From Ralstonia pickettii (GTDB lineage Bacteria > Pseudomonadota > Gammaproteobacteria > Burkholderiales > Burkholderiaceae), in contig NZ_CP104383.1 of assembly GCF_030582395.1 (NCBI RefSeq), positions 186,001-250,000 of the forward strand: a DNA stretch of 64,000 nt, read 5' to 3'. The position numbers and the translations under genes were made by a program. Below are positions 15,770 through 25,337 of the stretch, piece by piece; position 1 is the stretch's first letter; every line of letters starts with the position of its first letter. The notes below the pieces were generated by a model. It was given only the letters and a program-made list of their open reading frames with translations, had not been told where the DNA came from and ran no database searches.

Positions 15770-18682
15770 TCAACCGCCGGTCCCGGTTTTCGGCGTGGTC
15801 TGTGACGGCAGGATTTCACTGGCATAACGCTCCACTGGAAAGCGGAATACGCCCCTCAAATTGATACCTTGCAGCCGCGTCGGCGCAATTTTCCCCGTGA
15901 GCTCCGCCGGGATGACCTGACGCCGGTTGGCCCAGCGGTCCAGAACGGCCTGCATCTGGGTTGTGTTCCAGGCCATGATGATGTTGGCCAACAGACTCAA
16001 GGCGTCAGCCACCGCCTGCATTTCCTCGGCCCGCTTGGCCTGAGCCGGGCTCACTCTGCCGGTATAAATCGCCCGCTTCAAGGCATTGACCGCCTCACCC
16101 CGGTTGAGTACCCGACGCAGCTCATTCCTGAAGGCGTCTTTGACAAAGTAGTCGGCCAGGAACGCAGTTCGCAGCAAGCGCCCCAACTGAACACCCGCTT
16201 CGTAGATGGGGTCTCCCCGCGCCGCCGATCCAAATCTGGCCAGCGCTGCAACTGCGCTGGCGTTGCCGCTCATCACCGAGGCTGCCAAATGGACCAAGGT
16301 GTCCCAGTGCTTCTCAATCAAAGCGGTATCGACGGTAGCCTCGCAAACTGCTGCGATCTCCGGTGGAATGATCGTGCCACGCGGCACGTACAGATGACGC
16401 TGCTTCAATTCCTTCAGTCGTGGGCATAGATCGAACCCCAGTAGCCGGGCCAACGCCATGGCAAAGTCGGTGTAGCCGTGGGTGTCCACCGCCAACTGGC
16501 TGGTCTCGATGGATTCTTGGCGCACGACACCCTCAATGGCGACCCCTGCCTGGCGCTCATTGAGCACAAAAGGCTGCGCGTAGAAGATCCCCCATCGGTC
16601 ACGCACATGGGAGTAGATGCCAATCGAGGACGTGTTGCGTCTTGGATCCTGTCGGGCCTGCCACACCCGTTGGGTGGTTTCCATGCTCATCATGTCGGAC
16701 GACGCCAGGTCCGTGCGACCCCATGTCGCTGCAATGGGGTGCCGTTGCATGAACTCCAGCACCGCGTGGCAGGCTTGACTCAAGCGACGCTCGTCCCCGG
16801 CCCAACGCATGGCCTGACGGATGCTGGTGGCAGACAACTGCGGAATCATACGGGCGCATTCGGCCGCCGTCAGACTGGTGCCGTGGGCCATGATGCCGGC
16901 GTAGACCATCAGCAGCTCTTCTGTCGAACGTGGCTCGCGGCCAAGCATGATCCAGCTGAAACGTACCTGAGCGTCAACGGCCAGGATCACTTCTGGGAGT
17001 TGCACCTCACCGATCCTCAGGTCAAGTTTGGCCCTCAACTTAATCACCTCTGGATCTTCATCCTCTGCCGGCAATACTGAAAGGTGGAGTTCTTCGTCCA
17101 CGCGCAGCACACCGCTGCGCGCGGCGACGGCCACTGCCTCCACGCCGGCGCGTACCTTGGCCAGCAACGGCTTCAAAAGTGTGGATGCATTGGCTGGCAG
17201 TGACAGTCGGGCATAGTGCCGTTTGGCTTCTTCCTGCCAGCGCGCATCAGTGAAGAACAGGCGTGCGCGGCCACGAAAGCTCAGGCTGTGCTCAATCCAC
17301 ACCGAACCGTTGCGCACGGCACGTCGCAATGAAAACAGGGTGGCCACCTCCAAGGCCCGAAACGCGCGCTCCCGGTCGGCACCCGCAATCGCGCCGCTCC
17401 AGACCGAACCCAAGCGAGGGGCGCTGACATCAGCAGGTAGTTCGCGAAGTTTGCCCGCGTACAGTTTCGTCAATTGGGCCAAGGCTGTGGTCACCGGGTG
17501 CTCGCTATTGGCCTGCCAGGGCAGCTTGGTGATTTCGGCCAGCAAAGAGCGCACGGGACGTATGGCGTCAAACAAACGCTCACGCACCACCGAGGCCCGG
17601 CTGGGTGGTTTGCCTTGCTGGCTGGCACTGAGCAGGGCAACAATTCGAGCCCGCAACTCCGCGTCTTGAAGTTCACCCTGGGCGACCAAACCAGCCAGCT
17701 CTGCCAGCAATGTCTTGTACAGGTCAGCCCAATTGACCGTCTCCGTGACACCTGCTGCGACCGTGCGCCAAAGATCGGCAACGCGCCGCTGAACCATCAA
17801 GATAGCTTGGTCTGTGCTGGTAAACAGGCAGTGCCGTAAAAAGCAGCCAACCTCCACTGTGCGAGCGGGTTCTTTGATCCTGGCCCCCACCGAGGGAGGC
17901 CTTGAAGCCAGGCGGCGTGCATAGCGCCGCACAATGAGACCGGACAGGTCGTCCAGGTGTTTGTGGACATTCAGGGCGTACAGCAGTTCGATTCGCTCGA
18001 ACACCTCGCCAATTTGTTTGGTTGAGTGTTTGGCCGGTGCCGACCACAACCAGCTCTGCTGGGTTTGCCCATCCGGGCGCAATGCGGCCATGGCATCCCG
18101 CCAGCGCACCAGTTGTTCGGGCAGCACAGATGCCGCAATCGTTTTGGCTGTTTCTTCTTCGAGTTGTCCCAGCGCCGCTGTGACCAGGACACGGATGTCA
18201 CGGTCGCGCAGGATCAGGATCTTGCTTTGATACAACCAGCGCCGAGCGAATACGAGCAATTGATCCCGATCGGCGCAGCGGGCCACCTCATCGCGCAGGG
18301 TGCGTACCAGGGCGCGACGTTGGTGCTCCGTCATCCAATGAAACCCCAGGACATCACAGGCCAGTTGTTGATGGTCAAAGAGGGTTCGACCGCGAACATA
18401 CAGGGCTCGCAGGGATGCCAGTTCAACAGCAGTGATGCCGATTTCGTCACCCAGATGGCGCCACAGGGTTGTCGGAACGATGCGCACCGAATTCAGCAGG
18501 CGCCCGCTCAAGCGCAAGAAACCTATGTGCAGTGCCAGACCCAGCTTGTGGGCGTTGCTTCGGCGGGCGTTGATGAGCTCGCGCTCAGTACGGCTGTACG
18601 TGAAAAACGACTGAAGCTCGAAGGTGCTGATTTCCCTTGGCAGCTCTCGCAGGCCAAGGTAGGTTGTGTGCCAGCTTTGCAT
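15770..18682 (-). CDS. tnpA: Tn3-family transposase TnpA (copy 3)
   Basis: 970 residues from ATG 18682 (MQSWHTTYLGLRELPREI). It is close to the copy 2 transposase along its whole length (for example VRFSWIMLGREPRSTEELLM is the same but for one residue) while differing at many positions in the N-terminal third. The catalytic region is intact: TDLASSDMMSMET, DTHGYTDFAMALARLLGFDL and NELRRVLNRGEAVNALKRAI. The open frame has no lesion, so it is probably functional. It has no resolvase partner; cointegrates made by it would rely on host recombination, unless a resolvase acts from elsewhere. Confidence 0.93.
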   Translation of the reverse strand: MQSWHTTYLGLRELPREISTFELQSFFTYSRTERELINARRSNAHKLGLALHIGFLRLSGRLLNSVRIVPTTLWRHLGDEIGITAVELASLRALYVRGRTLFDHQQLACDVLGFHWMTEHQRRALVRTLRDEVARCADRDQLLVFARRWLYQSKILILRDRDIRVLVTAALGQLEEETAKTIAASVLPEQLVRWRDAMAALRPDGQTQQSWLWSAPAKHSTKQIGEVFERIELLYALNVHKHLDDLSGLIVRRYARRLASRPPSVGARIKEPARTVEVGCFLRHCLFTSTDQAILMVQRRVADLWRTVAAGVTETVNWADLYKTLLAELAGLVAQGELQDAELRARIVALLSASQQGKPPSRASVVRERLFDAIRPVRSLLAEITKLPWQANSEHPVTTALAQLTKLYAGKLRELPADVSAPRLGSVWSGAIAGADRERAFRALEVATLFSLRRAVRNGSVWIEHSLSFRGRARLFFTDARWQEEAKRHYARLSLPANASTLLKPLLAKVRAGVEAVAVAARSGVLRVDEELHLSVLPAEDEDPEVIKLRAKLDLRIGEVQLPEVILAVDAQVRFSWIMLGREPRSTEELLMVYAGIMAHGTSLTAAECARMIPQLSATSIRQAMRWAGDERRLSQACHAVLEFMQRHPIAATWGRTDLASSDMMSMETTQRVWQARQDPRRNTSSIGIYSHVRDRWGIFYAQPFVLNERQAGVAIEGVVRQESIETSQLAVDTHGYTDFAMALARLLGFDLCPRLKELKQRHLYVPRGTIIPPEIAAVCEATVDTALIEKHWDTLVHLAASVMSGNASAVAALARFGSAARGDPIYEAGVQLGRLLRTAFLADYFVKDAFRNELRRVLNRGEAVNALKRAIYTGRVSPAQAKRAEEMQAVADALSLLANIIMAWNTTQMQAVLDRWANRRQVIPAELTGKIAPTRLQGINLRGVFRFPVERYASEILPSQTTPKTGTGG

Positions 18683-18721
18683 CTTGTGTCTCCGGTGATT
18701 GGGGCAGACACAATACGCCTG

Positions 18722-18827
18722 AAAAAGTGAACAGGAAAACCAATGAAATCAAGGGCTTATCAGACCACCCCTACGCCAGTGCTCGATCTCCTACCGTCAC
18801 TTTTGACAACGAAAACAAATCGACCCC
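18722..18827. repeat. Right long terminal inverted repeat of copy 3
   Basis: Mirror image of 15628-15733, including AACAGGAAA, CAATGAAATCAA and the conserved CCCCTACGCCAGTGCTCGA stretch. Confidence 0.75.
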
Positions 18828-18832
18828 CAGTG
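18828..18832. repeat. Target site duplication CAGTG, right copy
   Basis: Matches 15623-15627. It lies inside the copD reading frame (GCACTG, residues Ala-Leu). Confidence 0.88.
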
Positions 18833-19667
18833 CTATCACCGCGTGGACGTGGTCTGCGGCCCTAACCGCCGCCGCAAGCCGTGGGCTCAGCCGATAACGA
18901 TTGGCTGCGGCCAGTCCGAGCATCAGCGCGAACAAAGCCAGCTTGATCAACAATAAGCGCCCGTATGGCGTGGTGAACAACCCGTTAATCGTCGGCCCAA
19001 CGATCAAAAAATAGTTGAACGTCCCTGTCGCAAACAGCGTGGCAACAATCAGCGTCCCAAGACGCGCGAAGCCATTGGATGTGTGACTAAGGATTTCCAC
19101 CGTTTCCGATGAGGCCGCTTGTCTTGTCGACGCCAGCAGCACAAACGCTGCCAATGCGCCAACCCAGGCGCCCGCGGCCAAAACGTGCGCGATATCAAAT
19201 GTGAGATGAAGGTATCCCTTCACACCGTCGTCCATCGCCCCATGCCCGGCCCAAGTGACCGTTAGCAGAGCCACCGCACCCAGCCCGGCGCACACGCCGA
19301 AGTGAGGCGCTGGGTGCTTCCGCAAACGCGCAACGGCGACCAAGCATCCGGCCAGGGCCACCAATCGCGCCATCCAGGCCAGGCCAACCGCGGTGGTGGT
19401 CAGCATCATGCTGAAGACATGGCTGGTGAGTTCAGCGTACTCGGTGGCCCCCGTCATCGCCTTGGCCATGACAACGAAGCTCCAGAGCGACAGCACGATG
19501 CCCAATGCGGCAGTGACTCCGACGGCACGGACGTATCGGCGCGCAATCGCCGTGGCCCGGTGATCGGGTCGCAACGCCTGGACCCCGAACAGCGAGACCC
19601 CGAAAAGGATCGTCAAGTCCAGGTACAGCCCAAAGCGCAGGGCGATATTGAGCCAATCGTCCGCCAT
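18828..19667 (-). pseudogene. copD: copD, 5' part: inner-membrane copper transport protein, split by transposon
   Basis: Minus-strand start at ATG 19667. About 280 native residues with repeated hydrophobic helices (WLNIALRFGLYLDLTILFGVSLF, AALGIVLSLWSFVVMA, MLTTTAVGLAWMARLVAL) and the family's HLTFDIAHVLAAGAWVGALAAF and GTLIVATLFATGTFNYFLIVG. CopD is thought to bring copper across the inner membrane together with CopC. The start lies 5 bp after the copC stop. The frame reads on 19 codons into the transposon and stops at 18771, replacing the last helix. Whether the shortened protein works is uncertain; the strain may have lost CopD function and polar effects on copG are possible. Confidence 0.9.
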
Positions 19668-19671
19668 GGCC

Positions 19672-20058
19672 TTACTTCACCTTGAACGTGAAATTCCCCG
19701 TCATCGGGTGGGTATCCGACGAGACCGCGCGCCACTCCACCTTGTACGTCCCGGTCGTCAGCGGTTGTGCGGGCGTGATGACCATCGTCTTGGCGTCGTC
19801 GCCGGCGGAGACTTTTGCGCCAACCTTCATCGGGTTATGCCCCGACATGCCGGGCATCTCCGTCATGACGAGATTGGCCCCGGAGAATTGTGTCGTGAGG
19901 GTCTCCGAGAACTTCAGCTCGATCTTCGTCGGCGCAGTCACTTCCGCCTGATCGGCGGGCGTCGAAGAGACCAGTTTGGGATGCGCGAACGCGGCCGAAG
20001 CCAGAAGCGCCAAGGACGTGCCAATGATGGCCTTGGTGGCAAAACGAGACGTGAACAT
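19672..20058 (-). CDS. copC: Periplasmic copper-binding protein CopC
   Basis: 128 residues with a Sec signal peptide (FATKAIIGTSLALLASAAFA) and cleavage just before HPKLVSS, so the mature protein starts with histidine, the Cu(II) ligand of CopC. Further ligands: Met-rich loop VMTEMPGMSGHNPMK and SSDTHPMTGNF near the C-terminus. Beta-barrel cupredoxin-like fold by family. The complete length (about 120-130) is normal. Tightly followed by copD (5 bp), the usual CopC-CopD pairing. A second, diverged CopC is encoded at 25338-25724. Confidence 0.95.
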   Translation of the reverse strand: MFTSRFATKAIIGTSLALLASAAFAHPKLVSSTPADQAEVTAPTKIELKFSETLTTQFSGANLVMTEMPGMSGHNPMKVGAKVSAGDDAKTMVITPAQPLTTGTYKVEWRAVSSDTHPMTGNFTFKVK

Positions 20059-20090
20059 AGAAACACCCTTGTGGTTGGGAGTTGAGAAAA

Positions 20091-21038
20091 CTAGAACCAG
20101 AGGCGCACACCCGCAACAAAACGGGTGTCGCCGCGGCGCCCACCGGCCGCTTCGATCATGTTGGCGGTACCGCCAAATGCCTGACTGCGTTCGACGCCGA
20201 TATAGGGCGCAAACTGGCGGCTGAACTCATAGCGCAGCCGCAAGCCCACCGTCGCGTTGGAAAGCCCGCTGCCAACGGCGAGATCGGGATCGCGCTTGCC
20301 ATAGAAGTTGGCTTCGATGCGCGGCTGCAGGATCAGCCGCTGGGTCAGCAACAGCTCGTATTCGCTGGACAGACGCAATGCCGTGCGTCCACTATTGCCC
20401 ACATAGGCGGTGGCCTCGACATCGAACCAGTATGGAGCCAGACCTTGCACGCCGAAGGCCACCCAGTTGCGTGTGGGTCGGCCGAAACCCGTGTCATTCC
20501 GCACACCGAGCTGGGTATCCCAGAACGTTGTGACGGCATGGCTCCACAGCAACTCGGTGCGCGCCTCTTCGAAGCGCCCCTTTGAGACATCGCCTTCGGC
20601 TTTTAGGACCGCTTTGTTGTACACGCTGCCGAACCGGGCTTGCAATTCGTAGGCGGTTGCATTGGCATCGTTACCGTGCACCCACTCCAGCCGGTCAACC
20701 AGCACTGAGCCAAAGTTGTGCGCGTCCGCCATCATCATCATGTGGCGGGGATCGCCCAGTGCGTATTTGCCGGTGCCGAGCTGGTATCCGCCCGAGTAAG
20801 CATCGGGATCGCGTGCGTCGGGCGGCGCCGAACCATCCTGCATCTTCATGCTGCCGTGGTCCATGCCTTGCATCGAGCCGTGGTCCATCCCCTGCATTGA
20901 GCTGCCAGTATTCTGAGCGCCAGATTGGGACGCCGGGGTTGTCTCCCCGTTCATCAGTTGGATTTCCTGGGCCGAGGCAACGCCGATGCCGGCGGCAGCC
21001 AGCGCCACAGTCAACAGTGTTCTTACGTGCTTGTGCAT
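20091..21038 (-). CDS. copB: Outer-membrane copper resistance protein CopB
   Basis: 315 residues from ATG 21038 (MHKHVRTLLTVALAAAGIGVASAQ, signal peptide), with AGCGGA six bases upstream. An alternative ATG at 21065 overlaps the copA stop as TGATG and could give translational coupling, but would add nine residues before the signal. After the signal is a Met/His-rich linker (SMQGMDHGSM repeated, SMKMQDG), then a beta-barrel domain typical of CopB, ending in the phenylalanine FVAGVRLWF expected for outer-membrane insertion. Family role: sequesters or exports copper across the outer membrane. Follows copA, precedes copC by 32 bp. Confidence 0.93.
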   Translation of the reverse strand: MHKHVRTLLTVALAAAGIGVASAQEIQLMNGETTPASQSGAQNTGSSMQGMDHGSMQGMDHGSMKMQDGSAPPDARDPDAYSGGYQLGTGKYALGDPRHMMMMADAHNFGSVLVDRLEWVHGNDANATAYELQARFGSVYNKAVLKAEGDVSKGRFEEARTELLWSHAVTTFWDTQLGVRNDTGFGRPTRNWVAFGVQGLAPYWFDVEATAYVGNSGRTALRLSSEYELLLTQRLILQPRIEANFYGKRDPDLAVGSGLSNATVGLRLRYEFSRQFAPYIGVERSQAFGGTANMIEAAGGRRGDTRFVAGVRLWF

Positions 21039-21064
21039 GATCAATCCGCTGTGAAAGTCGAGCA

Positions 21065-22960
21065 TCAGACCACCACCACTTCGCGGAACATACCCGCATC
21101 CATGTGCAACATCAGGTGGCAATGCCAGGCCCAGCGACCCAGCGCGTCCGCTGTGACGAGAAAGCTGATCCGTTGGGCGGGCTGGACGGGGATGGTATGC
21201 CGGCGCGCGAGGAACGTACCGTCCGGCGCTTCCAGTTCGCTCCACATACCATGCAGGTGCATGGGGTGCGTCATCATCGTGTCGTTGTGGAGGATGACGC
21301 GCAGCCGTTCGCCATAACGGAAGTGCACAGGTGTCGATTTGCCGAACTCCACGCCGTCGAACGACCACGTGTAGCGCTCCATGTTGCCGGTGAGGTGCAG
21401 TTCCACCTCGCGCTCCGGACCGCGCTTATCCATCGGACCGCCGATGGTATGCATGTCGGCGAGCACCAGAACGCGGCGCCCGTTGTTGCGCAGACCGACG
21501 CCGGGATCGTCCAGGTTGGTGCGCGCCATGTCGACGTGCATATCGGTGCTCGGACCGTATTCCGTGCGCGCGTGCCGTGCTGTCTTGCTCGGCACCTTCA
21601 AGCTGTTAGCCGCTCCGCCGGATTCCGCATGCTGGCTGTGGTCCATCATCTGCATGCCGCCGGAGTCCATCATGGTCATGCCAGTGTCGTCCATCATCTG
21701 CATGTCGCCATGATCCATACCGGGCATGCCGCCGTGGTTCATACCGGACATCGCACCATGGTCCATGCCCGACATGCCACCGTGGCTCATGCCACCCATA
21801 CCGCCCATGTCACCCATCATGTCAGCCATGGACAGCCATTCCACCTTGTCGAGCGCAGGCACTGCAGCCTGCAAGCCCCGGCAGACAGCCAGCGTGCCAC
21901 GTGCATAACCAGTACGGTCCATCGACTGCGAGAAGATGGTGTAGGCGTCGTCCTTGGGCGCGACCAGCACATCGCAAGTCTCGCCGGGGCCGAAGCGGAA
22001 TTCGTCCACCGTGACCGGCTCGATGTTCTGCCCATCGACCTGAACCACCTTGAGTTTCAGCCCCGGGATGCGCACGTCGTAGAACGTGTTGCCGGAGCCG
22101 TTAATGAAGCGCAACCGCACAGTCTCGCCCGGCGTAAACAGGCCCGTCCAATTGCCGGCCGGCGTGACGCCGTTGGTCAGATAGGTGAGCGTTGCACTGG
22201 AGAGATCGGCCAGATCGGTCGGGTTCATGCGCATCTGGTTCCACATGGCCCGCTTTTCCATGGCCGCCTTCCAGCCATCGTTGGAAACGTCGCGGAAGAA
22301 GTCCACCACCGTAGGCTGGTGGTAGTTGTAGTAGTCGCCCTGCGTCTTGAGCTTGGAGAGGACGCGCATCGGATCTTCGTCGGTCCAGTCCGACAGCAGC
22401 ACGCTGTAATCGCGGTCGGCCCGGATCGCGTCACCGCCGGCGGCATCGATGATGAGGGCGCCATAGACCCCGGTCATCTCCTGGAAGCCCGAATGCGAGT
22501 GGTACCAGTAGCTGCCGCTTTGTCGCACCTTGAAGCGGTAGGTAAAGGTCTCGCCGGGCGGAATGCCGTGGAAGCTGATGCCCGGTACGCCATCCATCTC
22601 GAACGGCAGGACAATGCCGTGCCAGTGGATTGACGTCGGCTCGCGCAGGCGATTGGTCACGCGCAAGGTGACGGTGTCACCCTCGCGCCAGCGCAGCGTG
22701 GGCCCCGGGAGCATGCCATTGATGGTCGTGGCCATAGCCGGCTTGCCCGTGAAGTTGACCGGCGTCTCGTCGATCACCAAGTCGAATTCGGTGCCGCGCA
22801 GCACTGGTGCGGTCCCCAGCGCGGTGGACGCAGCGGATGCCGCCGAAGTGAAACCACCCAGGCCCAAACCGGCGATGACACCGCCGGCAGCCAAACCTTG
22901 CACAAACCGCCGCCGCGGCAGGTTCGGTAGCACGAGGCCGGATGCACGATTGCTGCGCAT
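21065..22960 (-). CDS. copA: Periplasmic multicopper oxidase CopA
   Basis: 631 residues. Start at ATG 22960 with AAGGA upstream; the N-terminus NLPRRRFVQGLAAGGVIAGLGLGG is a twin-arginine signal. Type 1/2/3 copper motifs: SIHWHGIVLPFEMDG, GSYWYHSHSGFQ, HPMHLHGMWSELE and WAWHCHLMLHMDAGMF. A Met-rich insert at about 380-455 (GMGGMSHGGMSGMDHGAMSG and further MDHG/MMD repeats) is the copper-collecting loop of CopA. Oxidises Cu(I) in the periplasm. First gene of the copABCDG operon, divergent from copRS. The open frame extends 29 codons further upstream but without a signal or ribosome site. Confidence 0.96.
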   Translation of the reverse strand: MRSNRASGLVLPNLPRRRFVQGLAAGGVIAGLGLGGFTSAASAASTALGTAPVLRGTEFDLVIDETPVNFTGKPAMATTINGMLPGPTLRWREGDTVTLRVTNRLREPTSIHWHGIVLPFEMDGVPGISFHGIPPGETFTYRFKVRQSGSYWYHSHSGFQEMTGVYGALIIDAAGGDAIRADRDYSVLLSDWTDEDPMRVLSKLKTQGDYYNYHQPTVVDFFRDVSNDGWKAAMEKRAMWNQMRMNPTDLADLSSATLTYLTNGVTPAGNWTGLFTPGETVRLRFINGSGNTFYDVRIPGLKLKVVQVDGQNIEPVTVDEFRFGPGETCDVLVAPKDDAYTIFSQSMDRTGYARGTLAVCRGLQAAVPALDKVEWLSMADMMGDMGGMGGMSHGGMSGMDHGAMSGMNHGGMPGMDHGDMQMMDDTGMTMMDSGGMQMMDHSQHAESGGAANSLKVPSKTARHARTEYGPSTDMHVDMARTNLDDPGVGLRNNGRRVLVLADMHTIGGPMDKRGPEREVELHLTGNMERYTWSFDGVEFGKSTPVHFRYGERLRVILHNDTMMTHPMHLHGMWSELEAPDGTFLARRHTIPVQPAQRISFLVTADALGRWAWHCHLMLHMDAGMFREVVVV

Positions 22961-23131
22961 GATCGAGATTTCCTTAACAAAATGTCCGACTCTGAAAGGT
23001 GGGTGCAGGCTACCCAGCGCCAGGCTACCCCGACCTGACTGAAACATTACAAATCCGTCATCTTGGTGTGATGCCGCCTGCAGCGCGGTACTCTACAGCC
23101 CATAAATCATAGGAAGTGATTCAGGCGCGAT
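22961..23131. promoter_or_regulatory. Divergent copA/copR promoter region
   Basis: 171 bp between the divergent starts of copA and copR. The stretch 23042-23066 (AACATTACAAATCCGTCATC) is AT-richer and has a degenerate ACA...GTCAT arrangement reminiscent of CopR/CusR boxes, but no clean inverted or direct repeat could be established. CopR binding here is expected from family knowledge, not demonstrated by the sequence. Confidence 0.4.
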
Positions 23132-23818
23132 ATGAAACTGTTGGTCGTCGAGGACGAGCCCAAAACCGGAGAGTATCTGCAGCAAGGCCTGACCGAAGCC
23201 GGCTTTGTGGTAGATCTGGCACGCAACGGTACTGACGGCCGCCATCTGGCCATGTCGGGCGACTACGACTTGCTGTTGCTGGACGTGATGCTGCCTGACG
23301 TGGATGGCTGGCAGATCGTCCAATCGTTGCGCGCTGCGGAACAGGCGGTGCCGGTGTTGTTCTTGACCGCCCGCGACAGCGTGGCCGACCGCGTCAAAGG
23401 CCTTGAAATGGGCGCCGACGACTACTTGGTGAAGCCATTCGCGTTTGCTGAGTTGCTAGCCCGGGTCCGCACGCTGCTGCGCCGGGGAACCGGTGCCGTC
23501 TCGTCCGACCGAATCCAAGTGGCCGACCTTGTGCTGGATTTGGCTCGCCGTCGTGCCTCACGCGGAGGCCAGAAGATCCCGCTGACGAGCAAGGAGTTCT
23601 CCCTGCTGGAGCTGCTGGTCCGCCGCCGTGGCGAGGTCTTGCCTCGCTCCCTGATCGCCTCGCAGGTCTGGGACATGAACTTCGACAGTGATACCAATGT
23701 GATCGACGTCGCCATTCGCCGGTTGCGCGCCAAGATCGACGACCACTTCGAGCCGAAGCTGATCCAAACGGTACGCGGCATGGGTTATGTACTGGAAGCG
23801 CCCGAGGACGCGGCCTGA
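23132..23818 (+). CDS. copR: Copper response regulator CopR (OmpR family)
   Basis: 228 residues: receiver domain with acidic pocket VVEDEP, phosphoacceptor Asp51 in [14 protein letters not shown], Thr in FLTARD and Lys in [10 protein letters not shown]; then a winged-helix output domain ([39 protein letters not shown] region, [10 protein letters not shown]). Closely resembles CopR/CusR/PcoR. Stop and next start overlap as TGATG at 23816-23820, so CopS is translationally coupled. Divergent from copA, the expected target. Confidence 0.95.
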   Translation: MKLLVVEDEPKTGEYLQQGLTEAGFVVDLARNGTDGRHLAMSGDYDLLLLDVMLPDVDGWQIVQSLRAAEQAVPVLFLTARDSVADRVKGLEMGADDYLVKPFAFAELLARVRTLLRRGTGAVSSDRIQVADLVLDLARRRASRGGQKIPLTSKEFSLLELLVRRRGEVLPRSLIASQVWDMNFDSDTNVIDVAIRRLRAKIDDHFEPKLIQTVRGMGYVLEAPEDAA

Positions 23819-25215
23819 TGGGGCAGTTCTCCCTGACCACTCGGCTCACCGCGTATTTCTCGCTGTGTTCGGCAGCCGTCTTGCTGGGCCTGGGCGTGGT
23901 GATTGCGCTGGCCATGGATCAGCACTTTGCGGTGGAGGACTACACCGCGCTGCGCGAGAACGTCAGCGTCATTGAAAAGATTGTCGAATCGAGTCCCGCC
24001 GAACAGGTCCCCGAACGCATCCGCGAGGCAATCCAACATCGCACCGATCTCGTAGCTCGTATCCAGGGTTCGGACGGGCACATGCTGTACGTAACCCAGG
24101 ATTTCGATTTTCAAGCGGCAACGCAAGCGCTGGCGCAGTTGCGGCATACCAGCGAAACCCTCGTTTGGGCGCAAGGCGGTCAGCAATATCGGGGCATGCA
24201 CGCGGCCATCCCACTGCGAGATGGATCATCGGGCGAGCTTGATGTCCTGCTGGGGATCAACACGGACATTCACGCCCACTTCCTCCACACCTTCCGCGGG
24301 ACGCTCGCTTTCTATATCGCCGTCGCAGCGCTGGCCACGGGCCTATTCGGCTGGTGGGCTGCACGCCGAGGCCTGGCGCCTTTGCGCACCATGGCCTCGC
24401 GGGCGCGCACGGTGACTGCCGACAAGCTCGATGAACGCATGCCTGTTGATACCGTGCCAGTCGAAGTGGCGGACCTTGCCGCGACCCTGAACGGCATGTT
24501 GGAGCGCCTGCAGAACGATTTCCGCCGCTTGTCGGACTTCTCGACCGACATCGCCCATGAACTGCGTACGCCTATCACGAACCTGCTCACGCAGACGGAG
24601 GTCGTGCTATCCCAGCCGCGCGAGGGCACGAAGTATCGCGATGTGCTGACCTCCAATGCGGAGGAACTGCAGCGCCTGGCACGCATGGTGTCCGACATGC
24701 TGTACCTCGCCAAGATGGAGCACAGCCTGACGCTGCCAAGCGCCGAAGACATCCGCATCGCTGACGAAATCCGCGCGTTGTTCGATTTCTATGACGCGCT
24801 TGCAGAAGACAAGGCTGTCCTGCTCGAAACGCGGGGCGATGGACACGTCACAGGAGACCGGCTCATGCTGCGCCGTGCGTTGAGCAACCTGCTCTCCAAC
24901 GCCATCCGGCACACCCCGCGACATGGCCGCGTGGTCGTCTCGGTCAGTGATGATCGCGACGGCATGACGGTTTCGGTAGACAACGACGGCAGCGAGATCG
25001 CGCCGCAGCTGCTGCCATTTATCTTCGAGCGCTTTTTCCGGGCGGACAAATCGCGCGCGCGGCCCGAGTCGGAAAGTGCCGGCCTTGGCTTGGCCATCAC
25101 CAAAGCGATCGTTGCGGCGCACGGCGGCACCATCACCGTTGCGCGCATTGACGGGCGCACACGGTTCTCTATCCGCCTACCGCGTTGCATCGATGCCGCA
25201 ATATTGTCTGTATAG
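23818..25215 (+). CDS. copS: Copper sensor histidine kinase CopS
   Basis: 465 residues: TM1 about 12-34, periplasmic sensor about 35-160, TM2 about 161-181, HAMP (RRGLAPLRTMASRARTVTAD), H-box with His247 in DIAHELRTPITN, N-box NLLSNAIRHTP, and G-boxes DNDGSEI and GLGLAITKAI. CusS/CopS heavy-metal sensor family of normal length. Forms a two-component pair with CopR. A weak hairpin follows at 25241. A damaged copy of its N-box region is found at about 26012-26060. Confidence 0.95.
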   Translation: MGQFSLTTRLTAYFSLCSAAVLLGLGVVIALAMDQHFAVEDYTALRENVSVIEKIVESSPAEQVPERIREAIQHRTDLVARIQGSDGHMLYVTQDFDFQAATQALAQLRHTSETLVWAQGGQQYRGMHAAIPLRDGSSGELDVLLGINTDIHAHFLHTFRGTLAFYIAVAALATGLFGWWAARRGLAPLRTMASRARTVTADKLDERMPVDTVPVEVADLAATLNGMLERLQNDFRRLSDFSTDIAHELRTPITNLLTQTEVVLSQPREGTKYRDVLTSNAEELQRLARMVSDMLYLAKMEHSLTLPSAEDIRIADEIRALFDFYDALAEDKAVLLETRGDGHVTGDRLMLRRALSNLLSNAIRHTPRHGRVVVSVSDDRDGMTVSVDNDGSEIAPQLLPFIFERFFRADKSRARPESESAGLGLAITKAIVAAHGGTITVARIDGRTRFSIRLPRCIDAAILSV

Positions 25216-25240
25216 TTCTTTGCACACTGCGGCGACTACT

Positions 25241-25268
25241 GCCAAGCCGGGCTTGGCGGGCATTTTGG
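25241..25268 (+). terminator. Possible terminator after copRS
   Basis: Hairpin GCCAAGC-CGG-GCTTGGC (25241-25257) then GGGCATTTTGGG. The seven-bp GC stem is good but the T-run is short, so this is a weak candidate. Confidence 0.4.
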
Positions 25269-25337
25269 GTCGCAAACCGAAACAGCCGCCGGTTTCGCGC
25301 GCCACTCCGATGGACTCAAACGATGAGGATCGGCGCT

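Larger units (their letters stand above)
15628..18827 (-). mobile_element. Tn3-family element copy 3 (3200 bp, tnpA only) inserted in copD
   Basis: Ends GGGGTCGATTTGTTTTCG (15628) and its mirror image ending CGAAAACAAATCGACCCC (18827). The element is flanked by a perfect 5-bp duplication CAGTG, so it inserted once and has stayed put. Like copy 2 it has only tnpA and unusually long end similarity: about 54 bp of perfect match, then a block TTGATTTCATTGG...TTTCCTGTT near 90-105 bp. Related to but clearly different from copies 1/2 in both ends and transposase. Confidence 0.93.

Noticed and set aside
21104..22633. 509-codon plus-strand open frame opposite copA
   Set aside because: Antisense to the unmistakable multicopper oxidase; its His-rich stretch is just the complement of the Met-rich codons.
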